DNA from: Actinomycetales bacterium
GTDB taxonomy: Bacteria; Actinomycetota; Actinomycetes; S36-B12
Length of the DNA stretch: 40,051 nucleotides
Assembly: GCA_016125355.1 (NCBI GenBank)
Contig: WGLX01000023.1
Location: 1-40,051, forward strand
Reading direction: 5' to 3'
The translations under genes were made by a program, and so were the position numbers. Shown in pieces: positions 31,846 through 39,813 of this stretch. How positions within the stretch are numbered: the first letter of the stretch is position 1; each line of letters begins with the position of its first letter. The notes beneath the pieces were generated by a model, which worked only from the letters and a program-made list of their open reading frames with translations, was not told the origin of the DNA and did not search any database.

Positions 31846-32742
31846 TTACCCGTACGTGCAGGACGTGACGGCGCCGCCTTCCAGGGCGAGGGTGAACCGG
31901 TCGGGCCGGTAGTCCAAGGTGACGGCGAACTGCTCGCCATCGGCACTGCCCACGCGGGTCGTGTAGCCGCTCTCGGCGGCGAAGGCAGCAGCCTGGTCAG
32001 CCGTCATCCGCTCATCGGCCATCTGCTGGCACATGCCCACCATCTGTGCCGAGCCGGCCACCGTCGGCTCGCCCGGGACCTGCTCGAGGGAGCGCGCGAC
32101 ATGCAGCAGCTGCCGATAGGTCAGGCCCGACGACCGGACGACCACCGCCGTGGTTCCCGGAGCCGTCATGGTCGACGCCGGCCGCATGGTGAACGAAACG
32201 GCGCCGCCGCGGCGCAGGACATCCGACCGCGAGCAGGGCCGCGCGGACGGGATGACGTCACCCCGCGTGCGGACCGGACCGCAGTTCGCATAGACCGTGG
32301 CGCGCACCGAGTAGCGCATTCCGGGCACTCCGAGTCGCAGCGTCACCCGATCGACGACGGCGGCGCGCGGGCCGAGATCAGGGGCCACCGCCCAGCGGGT
32401 CCCCGACCACTTCTCCTGCACGGTCAGGGTCGACGCTTCCCCTCCGTACGTCGCACTCGCGTATGTCGACCCCCCGGTGACCGCACCCCTCGCGAACGTC
32501 AGGGCGTCCGCGACCACATCGAGACCGCGTGCTGACGCAAGGCTGGCCGTCCACGTGGGCTTCCACAGGGAACCGGCCACGCCCAGCGTGCTGGCCGCGT
32601 TGTCCCACGACCCGACGCGGGTGTTCACGTCCTGGGGAGCCGCAGTCGCCGGACCGCTGCCCCACAGGGCGATGCCGGCGAGTGCCACGGCCGCGACCGC
32701 GACCTGCGTCGTGCGCACAGGCGCTGCCATCATCCTGCTCAT
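31846..32742 (-). CDS. Secreted two-domain protein with C-terminal I78-inhibitor-like domain
   Basis: A 298-residue protein from ATG 32742, which overlaps the stop of the preceding lipoprotein gene (ATGA); the frame above it is a shadow. Signal peptide 1-35 (VAVAAVALAGIALWGSGPATAA). Residues 36-225 are a beta-rich domain I do not recognise, with Cys154 and Cys170. Residues 237-298 repeat the C-terminus of the preceding lipoprotein: about 34 of 62 positions are identical by eye, including Cys238 and Cys295. The end VTLDYRPDRFTLALEGG resembles the reactive region of peptidase inhibitor family I78 (TMD-x-RPDRLN). It is the last gene of a four-gene operon. Confidence 0.75.
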   Translation of the reverse strand: MSRMMAAPVRTTQVAVAAVALAGIALWGSGPATAAPQDVNTRVGSWDNAASTLGVAGSLWKPTWTASLASARGLDVVADALTFARGAVTGGSTYASATYGGEASTLTVQEKWSGTRWAVAPDLGPRAAVVDRVTLRLGVPGMRYSVRATVYANCGPVRTRGDVIPSARPCSRSDVLRRGGAVSFTMRPASTMTAPGTTAVVVRSSGLTYRQLLHVARSLEQVPGEPTVAGSAQMVGMCQQMADERMTADQAAAFAAESGYTTRVGSADGEQFAVTLDYRPDRFTLALEGGAVTSCTYG

Positions 32743-33140
32743 CCGTAGGTGCAGGACACGACGACTCCACCCTCTACGTCGAAGGTGAAGCGGTCCTCGC
32801 GATAGTCCATCGTGACGGCCTGCGGCGCACCCTCGAGGGTGCCCACGCGAGCGGTGTACCCGTTCTGCTCGGCCAGCGAGGTCGCCTCGTCCGGAGTCAT
32901 CCCGCCACTGACCATCTGGTCGCACAGGGCGCGCATGTCCGCGGTGCCCGCGACCCCGGCACCCGCCGCGTCTGCCGACGCGGCAGCAGCAGCCGCCGAG
33001 GATGCCGCGTCGATCGCGCCGACCGGTCCGCTCGCAGCGTCGTCCGAGGAGCAGGCGGCGACCACCCCGGAGGCCAGGGTGAGGCCCACGATCATGGCGG
33101 CGGCTCGCAGGACGCTCGAGCGGTTCCAGGTTGCGGTCAT
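32739..33140 (-). CDS. Lipoprotein with I78-inhibitor-like domain
   Basis: A 133-residue protein from ATG 33140, overlapping the RDD gene stop (ATGA). Signal peptide with lipobox VVAAC (Cys30), an Ala/Ser-rich linker (31-66), then a small domain 67-133: CDQMVSGGMTPDEATSLAEQNGY followed by ARVGTLEG and AVTMDYREDRFTFDVEGGVVVSC. The TMDYR-x-DR-x-x-x-x-V stretch matches the I78 peptidase inhibitor pattern, and the helix with MTPDEA resembles the I78 N-terminal helix. Cys73 and Cys130 could form a disulfide. Its stop overlaps the next gene, whose C-terminus is a paralogous copy. Protease inhibition is inference. Confidence 0.75.
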   Translation of the reverse strand: MTATWNRSSVLRAAAMIVGLTLASGVVAACSSDDAASGPVGAIDAASSAAAAAASADAAGAGVAGTADMRALCDQMVSGGMTPDEATSLAEQNGYTARVGTLEGAPQAVTMDYREDRFTFDVEGGVVVSCTYG

Positions 33141-33793
33141 GTCGCTTCTCCTTGTTCTGCGGCGGTCTGGAGGGGGGTCGTGTCTCGTGACCCGATGGTG
33201 ACGTCGGGCCCGGCCGGGGTATCGGACCACGTCGGCGAGCGGCGCAGGCCCGGGATCCCGACCACCCAGTCGTAGATCACGCTGGTGCGCAGGACCACGT
33301 CCTGCACCGACCGGTTGGCGCCGCTGACGATCGACCAGGCGAGCCCGATCGGGAAGACGGTGCAGAAGACGGCGCGGGTGAACGCCCCTACCCAGGACGG
33401 ATGCTCGCCCTTGCGGTTCACCACCCGCAGCCCCATGACGAGGTTGCCCACGGTGCGGCCCGACGTCGCCCAGAAGACGGTCCAGTACAGGACGTTGAGG
33501 CCGTAGCCGTACAGGATCATGACCGCCACGCGGGGCACGCGCTGCTGGAGGTTCAGTGCATCGGACTGCGCATTGAGGGGCTGGACGATGAAGGACACCA
33601 TCCAGATGACCGCCACAGTGCCCAGCACCACGAGGAAGATCAGCAGGACGTCGATGCACGCGGCGATCGCACGGCTCACGAATCCGGCCCGATTGCCCTG
33701 CAGCGGCACCGCGTAGGACGGCAGCGCCGGCAGCGTGTGCGCGGGTGTCACCCCCCGATCGAGATCCTCGCGGTACTCCCGGAACGTGGTCAT
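33137..33793 (-). CDS. RDD family membrane protein
   Basis: A 218-residue protein from ATG 33793, overlapping the stop of the repeat-protein gene (ATGA). The RDD domain spans about 35-165: GFVSRAIAACIDVLLIFLVVLG with Arg and Asp in helix 1, further helices with VLYWTVFWATSGRTVGNLVMGLRVVN, the usual TxGKxxxGL-like loop, and VQDVVLRTSVIYDW. The C-terminal 45 residues are hydrophilic. RDD proteins are suspected transporters; some act as Na+/H+ antiporters. The gene sits in the middle of the four-gene operon 34404 to 31846. Confidence 0.92.
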   Translation of the reverse strand: MTTFREYREDLDRGVTPAHTLPALPSYAVPLQGNRAGFVSRAIAACIDVLLIFLVVLGTVAVIWMVSFIVQPLNAQSDALNLQQRVPRVAVMILYGYGLNVLYWTVFWATSGRTVGNLVMGLRVVNRKGEHPSWVGAFTRAVFCTVFPIGLAWSIVSGANRSVQDVVLRTSVIYDWVVGIPGLRRSPTWSDTPAGPDVTIGSRDTTPLQTAAEQGEAT

Positions 33794-34404
33794 GACAGGG
33801 ACTCCGGGGTGCCCGGGGCATCGAGCTTGCGTCCCTTGCGGAAGGTCGCCCGGTCGACGATGCGAGACACGAGGTCATCGGCGCCAGCGGACTGGCGTCG
33901 CATCGTGTTGAGGGCATCACCGGCGATCCCGCTCGTCGAGTCGCGGATGATCTGCGGCAGGTTGATCTCGTCGATGACGTAGTTGGCCAAGGGCAGGATC
34001 GGGACCCGATCGATCACCGCATCGATGTCGGCCTCGGCCACGATGGCGTTGACGTCGACCCGCTGGATAACCAGGTCGGTCAGGTCGAGCGAGTCCAGCG
34101 CGGACTCGACGATCCGATGCAGGTCCACGCGCTCGAGCACGAGGTCCGTGAGGTCGATGCGCTCGATGACAGCATCCGCGATCACCGGCACCAGCCGATC
34201 GAGCGAGGCGTTCACGACGTTGGCGACCGGGGTGACGATCGCCTGCTCGGCCAGCGCGGCCATCGTGGCCGCCGTGCCCGCGGCCATGCCCACGGTGCTG
34301 GCCAGCAGCACCCGCAGCGCCTCGAGCGGAGTCGGCGCCGGCGCGGGAACGGGACGGGTCACGAGGATCACCTCACCCGGCATCAACGGTTCCGGCTCGT
34401 CCAC
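33790..34404 (-). CDS. RDD-linked protein with ten-residue Asp/Val repeats
   Basis: A 204-residue protein from GTG 34404. A Pro-rich N-terminus (1-26) precedes an Ala-rich hydrophobic segment (28-56). Residues 75-150 contain a series of roughly ten-residue repeats: VIERIDLTDL, VLERVDLHRI, SLDLTDL, VIQRVDVNAI, EADIDAV, IDRVPILP, VIDEINLPQI. The tail has MRRQSAGADDLVSRIVDRATFRKGRK. Repeats of this type seem to recur beside RDD genes in actinobacteria (from memory). No catalytic motif is seen. CATGAT lies six bases before the GTG, so the mRNA may be leaderless. The ATGA overlap with the RDD gene makes it the first gene of the operon. Confidence 0.72.
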   Translation of the reverse strand: MDEPEPLMPGEVILVTRPVPAPAPTPLEALRVLLASTVGMAAGTAATMAALAEQAIVTPVANVVNASLDRLVPVIADAVIERIDLTDLVLERVDLHRIVESALDSLDLTDLVIQRVDVNAIVAEADIDAVIDRVPILPLANYVIDEINLPQIIRDSTSGIAGDALNTMRRQSAGADDLVSRIVDRATFRKGRKLDAPGTPESLS

Positions 34405-34504
34405 GGGTCCATCATGCTGGATCGCGGACCTTCCGGCGCCCCGCCACGGGAATCGAGCCCCGGCGACGGGGACACTCCGACAGCGGGGACGCTCGGAGCC
34501 GCGG

Positions 34505-35047
34505 CTACTCGGCGACCAGCGGCCCGGTCTTCGCCGTCGGGAAGTAGTCCTGGCCGATCCCACTGGTGCGCTTGGGGATCATCACGGAGCGGAACCACGA
34601 CACGACCTCGTCCCCGTCCTGGTTCAGGCCCCGCGTCTTCATCCTGATGATGCCCATCTGGGGTCGCGAGGAGCTCTCCCTCTTGTCGAGGCAGATCGAC
34701 TCGGCGTAGATCGTGTCGCCGATGTACACCGGGTGGGTGAGCTTGATGTCCGTCCAGCCGAGGTTGGCGACGGCGTTCTGGCTCATGTCGATGACCGACA
34801 GGCCGAGAACGAGCGCGACCGTGAGGCCGGAGTTGACGATGATCCGACCCTGGGTGATCGGGTTCGACTGGGCGAGGTCGGCGTTGAAGTGGTTCTGGTT
34901 CGTGTTACAGGTCAGCAGCGTGAACCACGTCGAGTCGGCCTCGGAGATGGTCCGGCCGAACGGGTGCTGGTAGACGGTGCCGACCTCGAAGTCCTCGAAG
35001 AAGCGACCGAGCTGGGCAGGGACGACGGTGGGGTTCTCTTCGCTCAT
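34505..35047 (-). CDS. MaoC family hot-dog-fold hydratase
   Basis: A 180-residue protein from ATG 35047, with GGAAGG eight bases upstream; the long frame above it is a shadow of moxR. One hot-dog domain: FFEDFEVGTVYQHPFGRTISEAD, the active-site helix WFTLLTCNTNQNHFNAD (41-57), ITQGRIIVNSGLTVALVLGLS and HPVYIGDTIYAES. Canonical MaoC hydratases have D-x-N-P-x-H in the active site; here it reads N-T-N-Q-N-H (N48, H53), as in some mesaconyl-CoA hydratase-like members. An acyl-CoA substrate is likely, but its identity is unknown. It is divergent from moxR across a 55-base spacer. The 100-base stretch 34405-34504 downstream contains only the repeat-protein promoter. Confidence 0.85.
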   Translation of the reverse strand: MSEENPTVVPAQLGRFFEDFEVGTVYQHPFGRTISEADSTWFTLLTCNTNQNHFNADLAQSNPITQGRIIVNSGLTVALVLGLSVIDMSQNAVANLGWTDIKLTHPVYIGDTIYAESICLDKRESSSRPQMGIIRMKTRGLNQDGDEVVSWFRSVMIPKRTSGIGQDYFPTAKTGPLVAE

Positions 35048-35102
35048 AGGGGCATCCTTCCGCTTCTGCTGCCGAAAACCGTCCTCGGGGTGAGAATGAG
35101 GA

Positions 35103-36104
35103 ATGACCATGACGCAGCAGGGCGGCACACCGGGATCCGAGGGACCGGACACGGGCCTCGGGGAGTTCGGCCCCGAGGCGGCGCGCACGATCGCAGCCGA
35201 GATCGCCGGGAGCATGGGCACCGTCATCTCCGGCAAGCCGCAGGCCATTCGGCTGGCGCTCGTCGCCCTGCTCGCGGAGGGGCACCTGCTGATCGAGGAC
35301 GTGCCAGGCGTCGGCAAGACCATGCTGGCCAAGTCGCTCGCCCGCAGCATCGACTGCTCCATGCACCGCATCCAGTTCACCCCCGACCTCCTGCCGAGCG
35401 ACGTGACCGGTGTCAGCGTGTTCGACCGCCAGACCAGCTCCTTCGAGTTCCGGCCCGGAGCGGTGTTCGCCCACATCGTCCTCGGCGACGAGATCAACCG
35501 GGCCTCCCCCAAGACCCAGTCCGCCCTACTCGAGGCCATGGAGGAGCAGCAGGTCACCGTCGATGGACAGACCTACCAGCTGCCGCAGCCGTTCATGGTC
35601 ATCGCGACCCAGAACCCGGTCGAGATGGAGGGGACGTACCCCCTGCCCGAGGCCCAGCGGGACCGGTTCCTCATGCAGATCCAGCTCGGCTACCCCGACC
35701 GGGTCGCCGAGATCGCGATGCTCGACAGCCACGACATCGCCGACCCGATCGCGGCGCTGCGGCCCGTGACGGATGCCGCGACACTGCAGCGCCTTCGGGA
35801 TGTGGCCCGGGGCGTGTTCGCCTCCCCCGCCGTCAAGCAGTACGTGGTGGACCTGGTGGCGGCCACCCGGCGTGATCCGCTCCTCCGCCTCGGCGCCTCA
35901 CCGCGGGCCGGCGTGCACCTCCTCCAGGCCGCCCGCGCCCACGCACTGCTCGCCGGACGCGACCATGCCCTTCCCGACGACGTGCAGGCACTGGCCGTCC
36001 CCGTGCTCGCCCACCGCGTCCTGCTGTCCCCCGAGGCCCACCTCAGCCGCACCCCGGCCGCGACGGTGATCACCGAGGTGGTCGCGAGGGTGTCCGTGCC
36101 GTGA
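35103..36104 (+). CDS. MoxR family AAA+ ATPase
   Basis: A 333-residue chaperone-like ATPase. ATG 35103 is given; ATG 35109, two codons on, is better spaced from GAGGA and may be the real start. Walker A: EDVPGVGKTMLAKSLA (65-80); Walker B: HIVLGDEINRASPKTQSALLEAMEE; pre-sensor MVIATQNPVEMEGTYPLPEAQRDRFLMQ; lid domain with GASPRAGVHLLQAARAHALLAGRD. MoxR proteins act with DUF58/vWA proteins in maturation or assembly of envelope complexes. The stop overlaps the DUF58 start (GTGA), so the two are translationally coupled. Confidence 0.95.
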   Translation: MTMTQQGGTPGSEGPDTGLGEFGPEAARTIAAEIAGSMGTVISGKPQAIRLALVALLAEGHLLIEDVPGVGKTMLAKSLARSIDCSMHRIQFTPDLLPSDVTGVSVFDRQTSSFEFRPGAVFAHIVLGDEINRASPKTQSALLEAMEEQQVTVDGQTYQLPQPFMVIATQNPVEMEGTYPLPEAQRDRFLMQIQLGYPDRVAEIAMLDSHDIADPIAALRPVTDAATLQRLRDVARGVFASPAVKQYVVDLVAATRRDPLLRLGASPRAGVHLLQAARAHALLAGRDHALPDDVQALAVPVLAHRVLLSPEAHLSRTPAATVITEVVARVSVP

Positions 36105-37357
36105 CCGCCCGGGGTCGAGCCGTCCTCGTGGTCGGGCTCCTGCTGGCCGGCGTGGGCTGGGGCCTGGGGCAGCCGCCTGTGATCGGCGTCGCTGCGATCC
36201 TGTTCGTGCTGCCGCTGGTCGGTCTCATCAGCGTGCGCCGATCCCGCTACCGCCTGGGGGCCGTCCGCACGGTCGATCCGGAGCAGTTCGCGGTCGGCGA
36301 GACCGCCGAGGTACGCCTGCTCGTCGAGAACGACTCCCTCCTGCCCACCGGGTCACTGCTGCTGCGGGACGAGGTCTCCGAGGCCCTGGGCGAGCCGACC
36401 CGCCTCCTCCTGGACCGCATTCCCTCGCGGGCGCAGCGCATCGTCCGCTACCCCGTCATCGGCCAGACCCGCGGTCGCACCCGCGTGGGGCCGCTGTCGG
36501 TCACCGCCGTCGACCCGTTCGGCATGGCGCGCCTGACCCGGTCCTTCACCGAGAGCAACCACGTGCTCGTCACCCCGAGGATCGTCCCTCTCGGCGCCGT
36601 GCCGACCGCCCGCATGGTGGGTGGCCACGGCGAGTCCCAGTCCCGCTCCATCGCCACCCGGGGCGAGGACGACTCCCTGCCGCGCGAGCACCAGCCCGGT
36701 GACGACATGCGGCGCATCCACTGGCGGGCCACGGCGAAGTCGGGCGAGCTCATGGTCCGCCGGGAGGAGCGGGCCTGGCGGGCCACCGCGACCGTGGTCC
36801 TCGACGACCGGGCGCACGCCCATCACGGTCGTGGCGCGGCCTCCACCTTCGAGTGGGCGGTCAGCGCGGCCGCGAGCATCGCGGTGCACTACTTCGAGCA
36901 CGGCTGGCGGGTGCAGGCGGTCACCACCACGGGCCGGGCGCTGGTCCACGTGGGCGTGGGGGCGCCCGGGGAGCTGGAGCTGCTGCTGGAGTCGTTCGCC
37001 GATGCTGAGCTTCACGACGCACCTTGGGGGAAGATCGGCCAGGGTGCTGCGGTGCCGGCCGCCATCGGTTCCCGCATCGACCCGGGGATCGGGCCGGACG
37101 CCACGGCCGTCGTGGCCGTCATGGGCGATCTCGCCGACGACCCCGCGGTGCTCCTCCCGGCCCGGGGCTCGGGCTTCGCCGGGTGCCTGGCCTATGACCC
37201 GCACGGCACCGACGCCGCCGCCTCCACGATGCGTGCCCGCGGCTGGCGCGTCGGAGCGTGGTCGTCGACAACCGATGTGGCCGAGGCCTGGCGGCGGATC
37301 GCCCCCTCGTCGTCGAGCCCGCTGGGCGCCGTGCCGGTCGGTGGGGCGGCCCCATGA
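36101..37357 (+). CDS. DUF58 domain membrane protein
   Basis: A 418-residue protein from GTG 36101. Two N-terminal transmembrane helices (about 5-45) are followed by a beta-rich region (RYRLGAVRTVDPEQFAVGETAEVRLLVEN, IGQTRGRTRVGPLSVTAVDPFGMARLTRSF) and the DUF58 core DSLPREHQPGDDMRRIHWRATAKSGELMVRREE, then a vWA-like fold with VVLDDR. The family partners with MoxR ATPases and with transglutaminase-like membrane proteins, exactly the arrangement here. Start and stop both overlap neighbours (GTGA, ATGA). Molecular role unknown. Confidence 0.95.
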   Translation: MTARGRAVLVVGLLLAGVGWGLGQPPVIGVAAILFVLPLVGLISVRRSRYRLGAVRTVDPEQFAVGETAEVRLLVENDSLLPTGSLLLRDEVSEALGEPTRLLLDRIPSRAQRIVRYPVIGQTRGRTRVGPLSVTAVDPFGMARLTRSFTESNHVLVTPRIVPLGAVPTARMVGGHGESQSRSIATRGEDDSLPREHQPGDDMRRIHWRATAKSGELMVRREERAWRATATVVLDDRAHAHHGRGAASTFEWAVSAAASIAVHYFEHGWRVQAVTTTGRALVHVGVGAPGELELLLESFADAELHDAPWGKIGQGAAVPAAIGSRIDPGIGPDATAVVAVMGDLADDPAVLLPARGSGFAGCLAYDPHGTDAAASTMRARGWRVGAWSSTTDVAEAWRRIAPSSSSPLGAVPVGGAAP

Positions 37358-39789
37358 GCGATCAGGTCATGAGCAGGCCGACGGTGAGCGCCGAGGACAT
37401 GCGCGATTCGGGCGTCAGAGGCTGGCGGCTCCTGCGTGCCCGTGCCCGGCTCGCCGACACCATGGTCGCGGCCGGCGCAACCGCGATCGCGGCGACCAGC
37501 ATCATCCCGCTCTTCGCGGACCTCAGCTGGGTAGCGCCCGTGCTGGTCGTCATCGTGGTGATCGCGGCGGCAGGGGCCCTGGGGCGCGCCGTCGCCCTGC
37601 CCATGCCGCTGATCCCGATCGTGGAGGCGCTCGCCCTGCTCTTCGTCATCACTGCGATGTTCGCGTGGTCGACGGCGTGGGCGGGCTTCGTCCCCACGAC
37701 GGATGCGTGGGACGCCATTCTCGCGCTCGTCCGCCAGGGCATGCAGGACGCGGAGGCCTACGGATCGCCCGCTCCGGCCCTGACCGGCATGGTGCTGCTC
37801 ACCGTGGGTGGAGTAGGCGCCGTTGCGCTGAGTGTCGACACCCTGTTCGTGTGCGTCCGCAGTCCGATCCTGGCTGGCCTCCCGCTGGCGGCGCTGTTCC
37901 TCGCGCCGGCGATGATCAACGCATCCGGCCCGCCGTGGTGGGCACTGCCGGTCGCCGGGATCGGGTGGCTGCTGGTCCTGGCCGCCGACCAGCGGGAGCG
38001 CGTGCAGTCGTGGGGGTCGCTGGCCTCCGAGGACCGGGTGCGCGGCCTCTCGGCCAGCGCACGACGCGTGGGCGCGGTCACCCTGCTGATCGCGGGCGTG
38101 CTCGCCGTGGTCGTGCCCGCGGGCGCGTGGGCCCCGTGGCGGACGGTGACCGGCGACGGCCCCGGCGTCGCGGTGGGCACTGCCGACGAGGCGATCGTCC
38201 TCGATCCGCTCGCCACCATGCGCCGGGACCTCATCCAGAGCAACAACTCCGAGGTCCTCACCTACCGCACCAGCGCCAAGCAGCCGGACTACCTGCGGGT
38301 GTCCGCCCTGGAGACGTTCGACGGCACCACCTGGCTGCCGCGGGCAGCCCTGTCCGAAGGGCGCTACCTCGGCACGCCGATCCCCAGCAACGTCCTGTCC
38401 GACCGCATCGCGGCCGACCCCAGCAACCGTGTGACGGGTGGCGAGTCGGTGTCCTACGACATCTCAGTCACCAACCTCCAGAACGCCTTCCTGCCCCTGC
38501 CCTACCCGATCTCCGATGTCGAGGACATCAAGGGCCTCGGCGCCGACTGGAGCCTCGATCCGACGACGGGCATCGCCTTCTCGAACGAGGTTCCTGCCTC
38601 GGGACTGGAGTACCGCGTCGCGGCCCTGGACCCGCGCATCGGTCCCAACGAGCTGCGGCAGGCGCCGGCGGCCAGCGGTGGGCTCTGGCCGCAGCTGGCC
38701 CTGCCCAGCGGGCTGCCTCCCGTCATCGCCCAGACCGCTCGCGAGGTGACCGCGCAGGCGAACACGCCGTACGACCGAGCCATCGCCCTGCAGCGGTGGT
38801 TCACGCATGACGGAGGGTTCACCTACAGCACGGGCGTGCGCAGCGGCGCCGACTCCGACTACCTCGCCGAGTTCCTGCGCGACAAGGTCGGCTACTGCGA
38901 GCAGTTCGCCGGGGCGATGGCCGTGATGGCGCGGTCTCTGGGCATCCCGTCCCGGGTGGTCGTCGGCTTCACCCAGGGCTCCCTCGTCGGCGACGGGGAG
39001 TGGCGGGTTACGGTGCGCGATGCGCACGCCTGGCCGGAGCTGTGGTTCGACGGCATCGGATGGGTGCGGTTCGAGCCGACTCCGCGCAGTCAGGGCACGC
39101 TCCAGACGCCGGACTACGCGCCCACAGCCGACGTGCCGGTCAACGACGGGCCGCGCGTCCCGCGTGGCCTGGACCCGCAGGCCGTCCCGCTCGCCGGGGA
39201 CTCCGCCGCGCCGACCTGGCGATCGGTGGCGCTGGCCCTCCTGGGCATCGTCGTCGTGCTCGCCGCCCTGGCACTGCTCACCTGGTTCGCCGCGCCGGCC
39301 GTTGTCCGGCGGGTCCGGCGGTACCGCCGACTGCACGCGTCGACGTACCCGGACATCGTCGAGGGTGCGTGGGCGGAGATCGCGGACACGGCGGTCGATC
39401 ACGGGCAGCACTGGGACGGCACAAGCACCCCGAGGCAGGCCGCGGGCCGGCTCGGCCGTGCGATGCCGGAGGCACCGCGTGCCGCTCTCGAGCGGGTGCG
39501 CCGCGAACTCGAGCGCGTGCGGTACGGGCGGCCGGAGACCGTGGGCACGGCGCCGCGCCTGGGGGCGCAGCCGGTGGCCGAGCACGCCGAGGCCGTCCGC
39601 GACGACGTGCGCCAGGTGGCGCGGGAGTTCGGGCGCCGTGTGCGGTGGCAGACCCGCGTGATCGCGTACTGCTGGCCGCCCTCGGAGCGCCGCCGCCAGC
39701 AGGCCTCACTCCGCCGCCCCACCCGAGCCCCGGCCGAGAACACCTCCCCACGAGTTGAACCGCTTCCCGGCTCAAATCTGCAGATTTGA
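37354..39789 (+). CDS. TgpA-type transglutaminase-like membrane protein (DUF3488)
   Basis: An 811-residue protein from ATG 37354, overlapping the DUF58 stop (ATGA). Six or seven hydrophobic helices (about 40-265) are followed by an extracytoplasmic region with a transglutaminase-like core (about 455-575): VGYCEQFAGAMAVMARSLGIPSRVVVGF with Cys515, DAHAWPELWFDGIGWVRFEPTP with His558. The third catalytic residue, Asp in TgpA, is Glu in FEPTP, as often in actinobacterial members. A further helix (about 620-650) and a basic C-terminal DUF4129-like tail follow. It closes the moxR-DUF58-tgpA operon; the substrate is unknown, probably at the cell surface. Confidence 0.93.
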   Translation: MSDQVMSRPTVSAEDMRDSGVRGWRLLRARARLADTMVAAGATAIAATSIIPLFADLSWVAPVLVVIVVIAAAGALGRAVALPMPLIPIVEALALLFVITAMFAWSTAWAGFVPTTDAWDAILALVRQGMQDAEAYGSPAPALTGMVLLTVGGVGAVALSVDTLFVCVRSPILAGLPLAALFLAPAMINASGPPWWALPVAGIGWLLVLAADQRERVQSWGSLASEDRVRGLSASARRVGAVTLLIAGVLAVVVPAGAWAPWRTVTGDGPGVAVGTADEAIVLDPLATMRRDLIQSNNSEVLTYRTSAKQPDYLRVSALETFDGTTWLPRAALSEGRYLGTPIPSNVLSDRIAADPSNRVTGGESVSYDISVTNLQNAFLPLPYPISDVEDIKGLGADWSLDPTTGIAFSNEVPASGLEYRVAALDPRIGPNELRQAPAASGGLWPQLALPSGLPPVIAQTAREVTAQANTPYDRAIALQRWFTHDGGFTYSTGVRSGADSDYLAEFLRDKVGYCEQFAGAMAVMARSLGIPSRVVVGFTQGSLVGDGEWRVTVRDAHAWPELWFDGIGWVRFEPTPRSQGTLQTPDYAPTADVPVNDGPRVPRGLDPQAVPLAGDSAAPTWRSVALALLGIVVVLAALALLTWFAAPAVVRRVRRYRRLHASTYPDIVEGAWAEIADTAVDHGQHWDGTSTPRQAAGRLGRAMPEAPRAALERVRRELERVRYGRPETVGTAPRLGAQPVAEHAEAVRDDVRQVAREFGRRVRWQTRVIAYCWPPSERRRQQASLRRPTRAPAENTSPRVEPLPGSNLQI

Positions 39790-39794
39790 GCCGG
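39767..39794. terminator. 28-bp perfect palindrome over the stop codon of the transglutaminase gene
   Basis: Half-site CCGGCTCAAATCTG (39767-39780) is followed directly by its exact reverse complement (39781-39794), with no loop. The stop codon TGA (39787-39789) lies in the right arm. It could act as an intrinsic terminator for the operon. IS30-family elements favour palindromic targets, so it may also be related to the nearby insertion. Confidence 0.55.
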
Positions 39795-39813
39795 TTTCCG
39801 CGGGATTCTGCAG

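Noticed and set aside
35103-39789. Type of phage or defence island suggested by a MoxR ATPase next to vWA-like and helicase genes
   Set aside because: MoxR-DUF58-TgpA is a common chromosomal envelope operon, and no restriction, toxin or nuclease partner is nearby.
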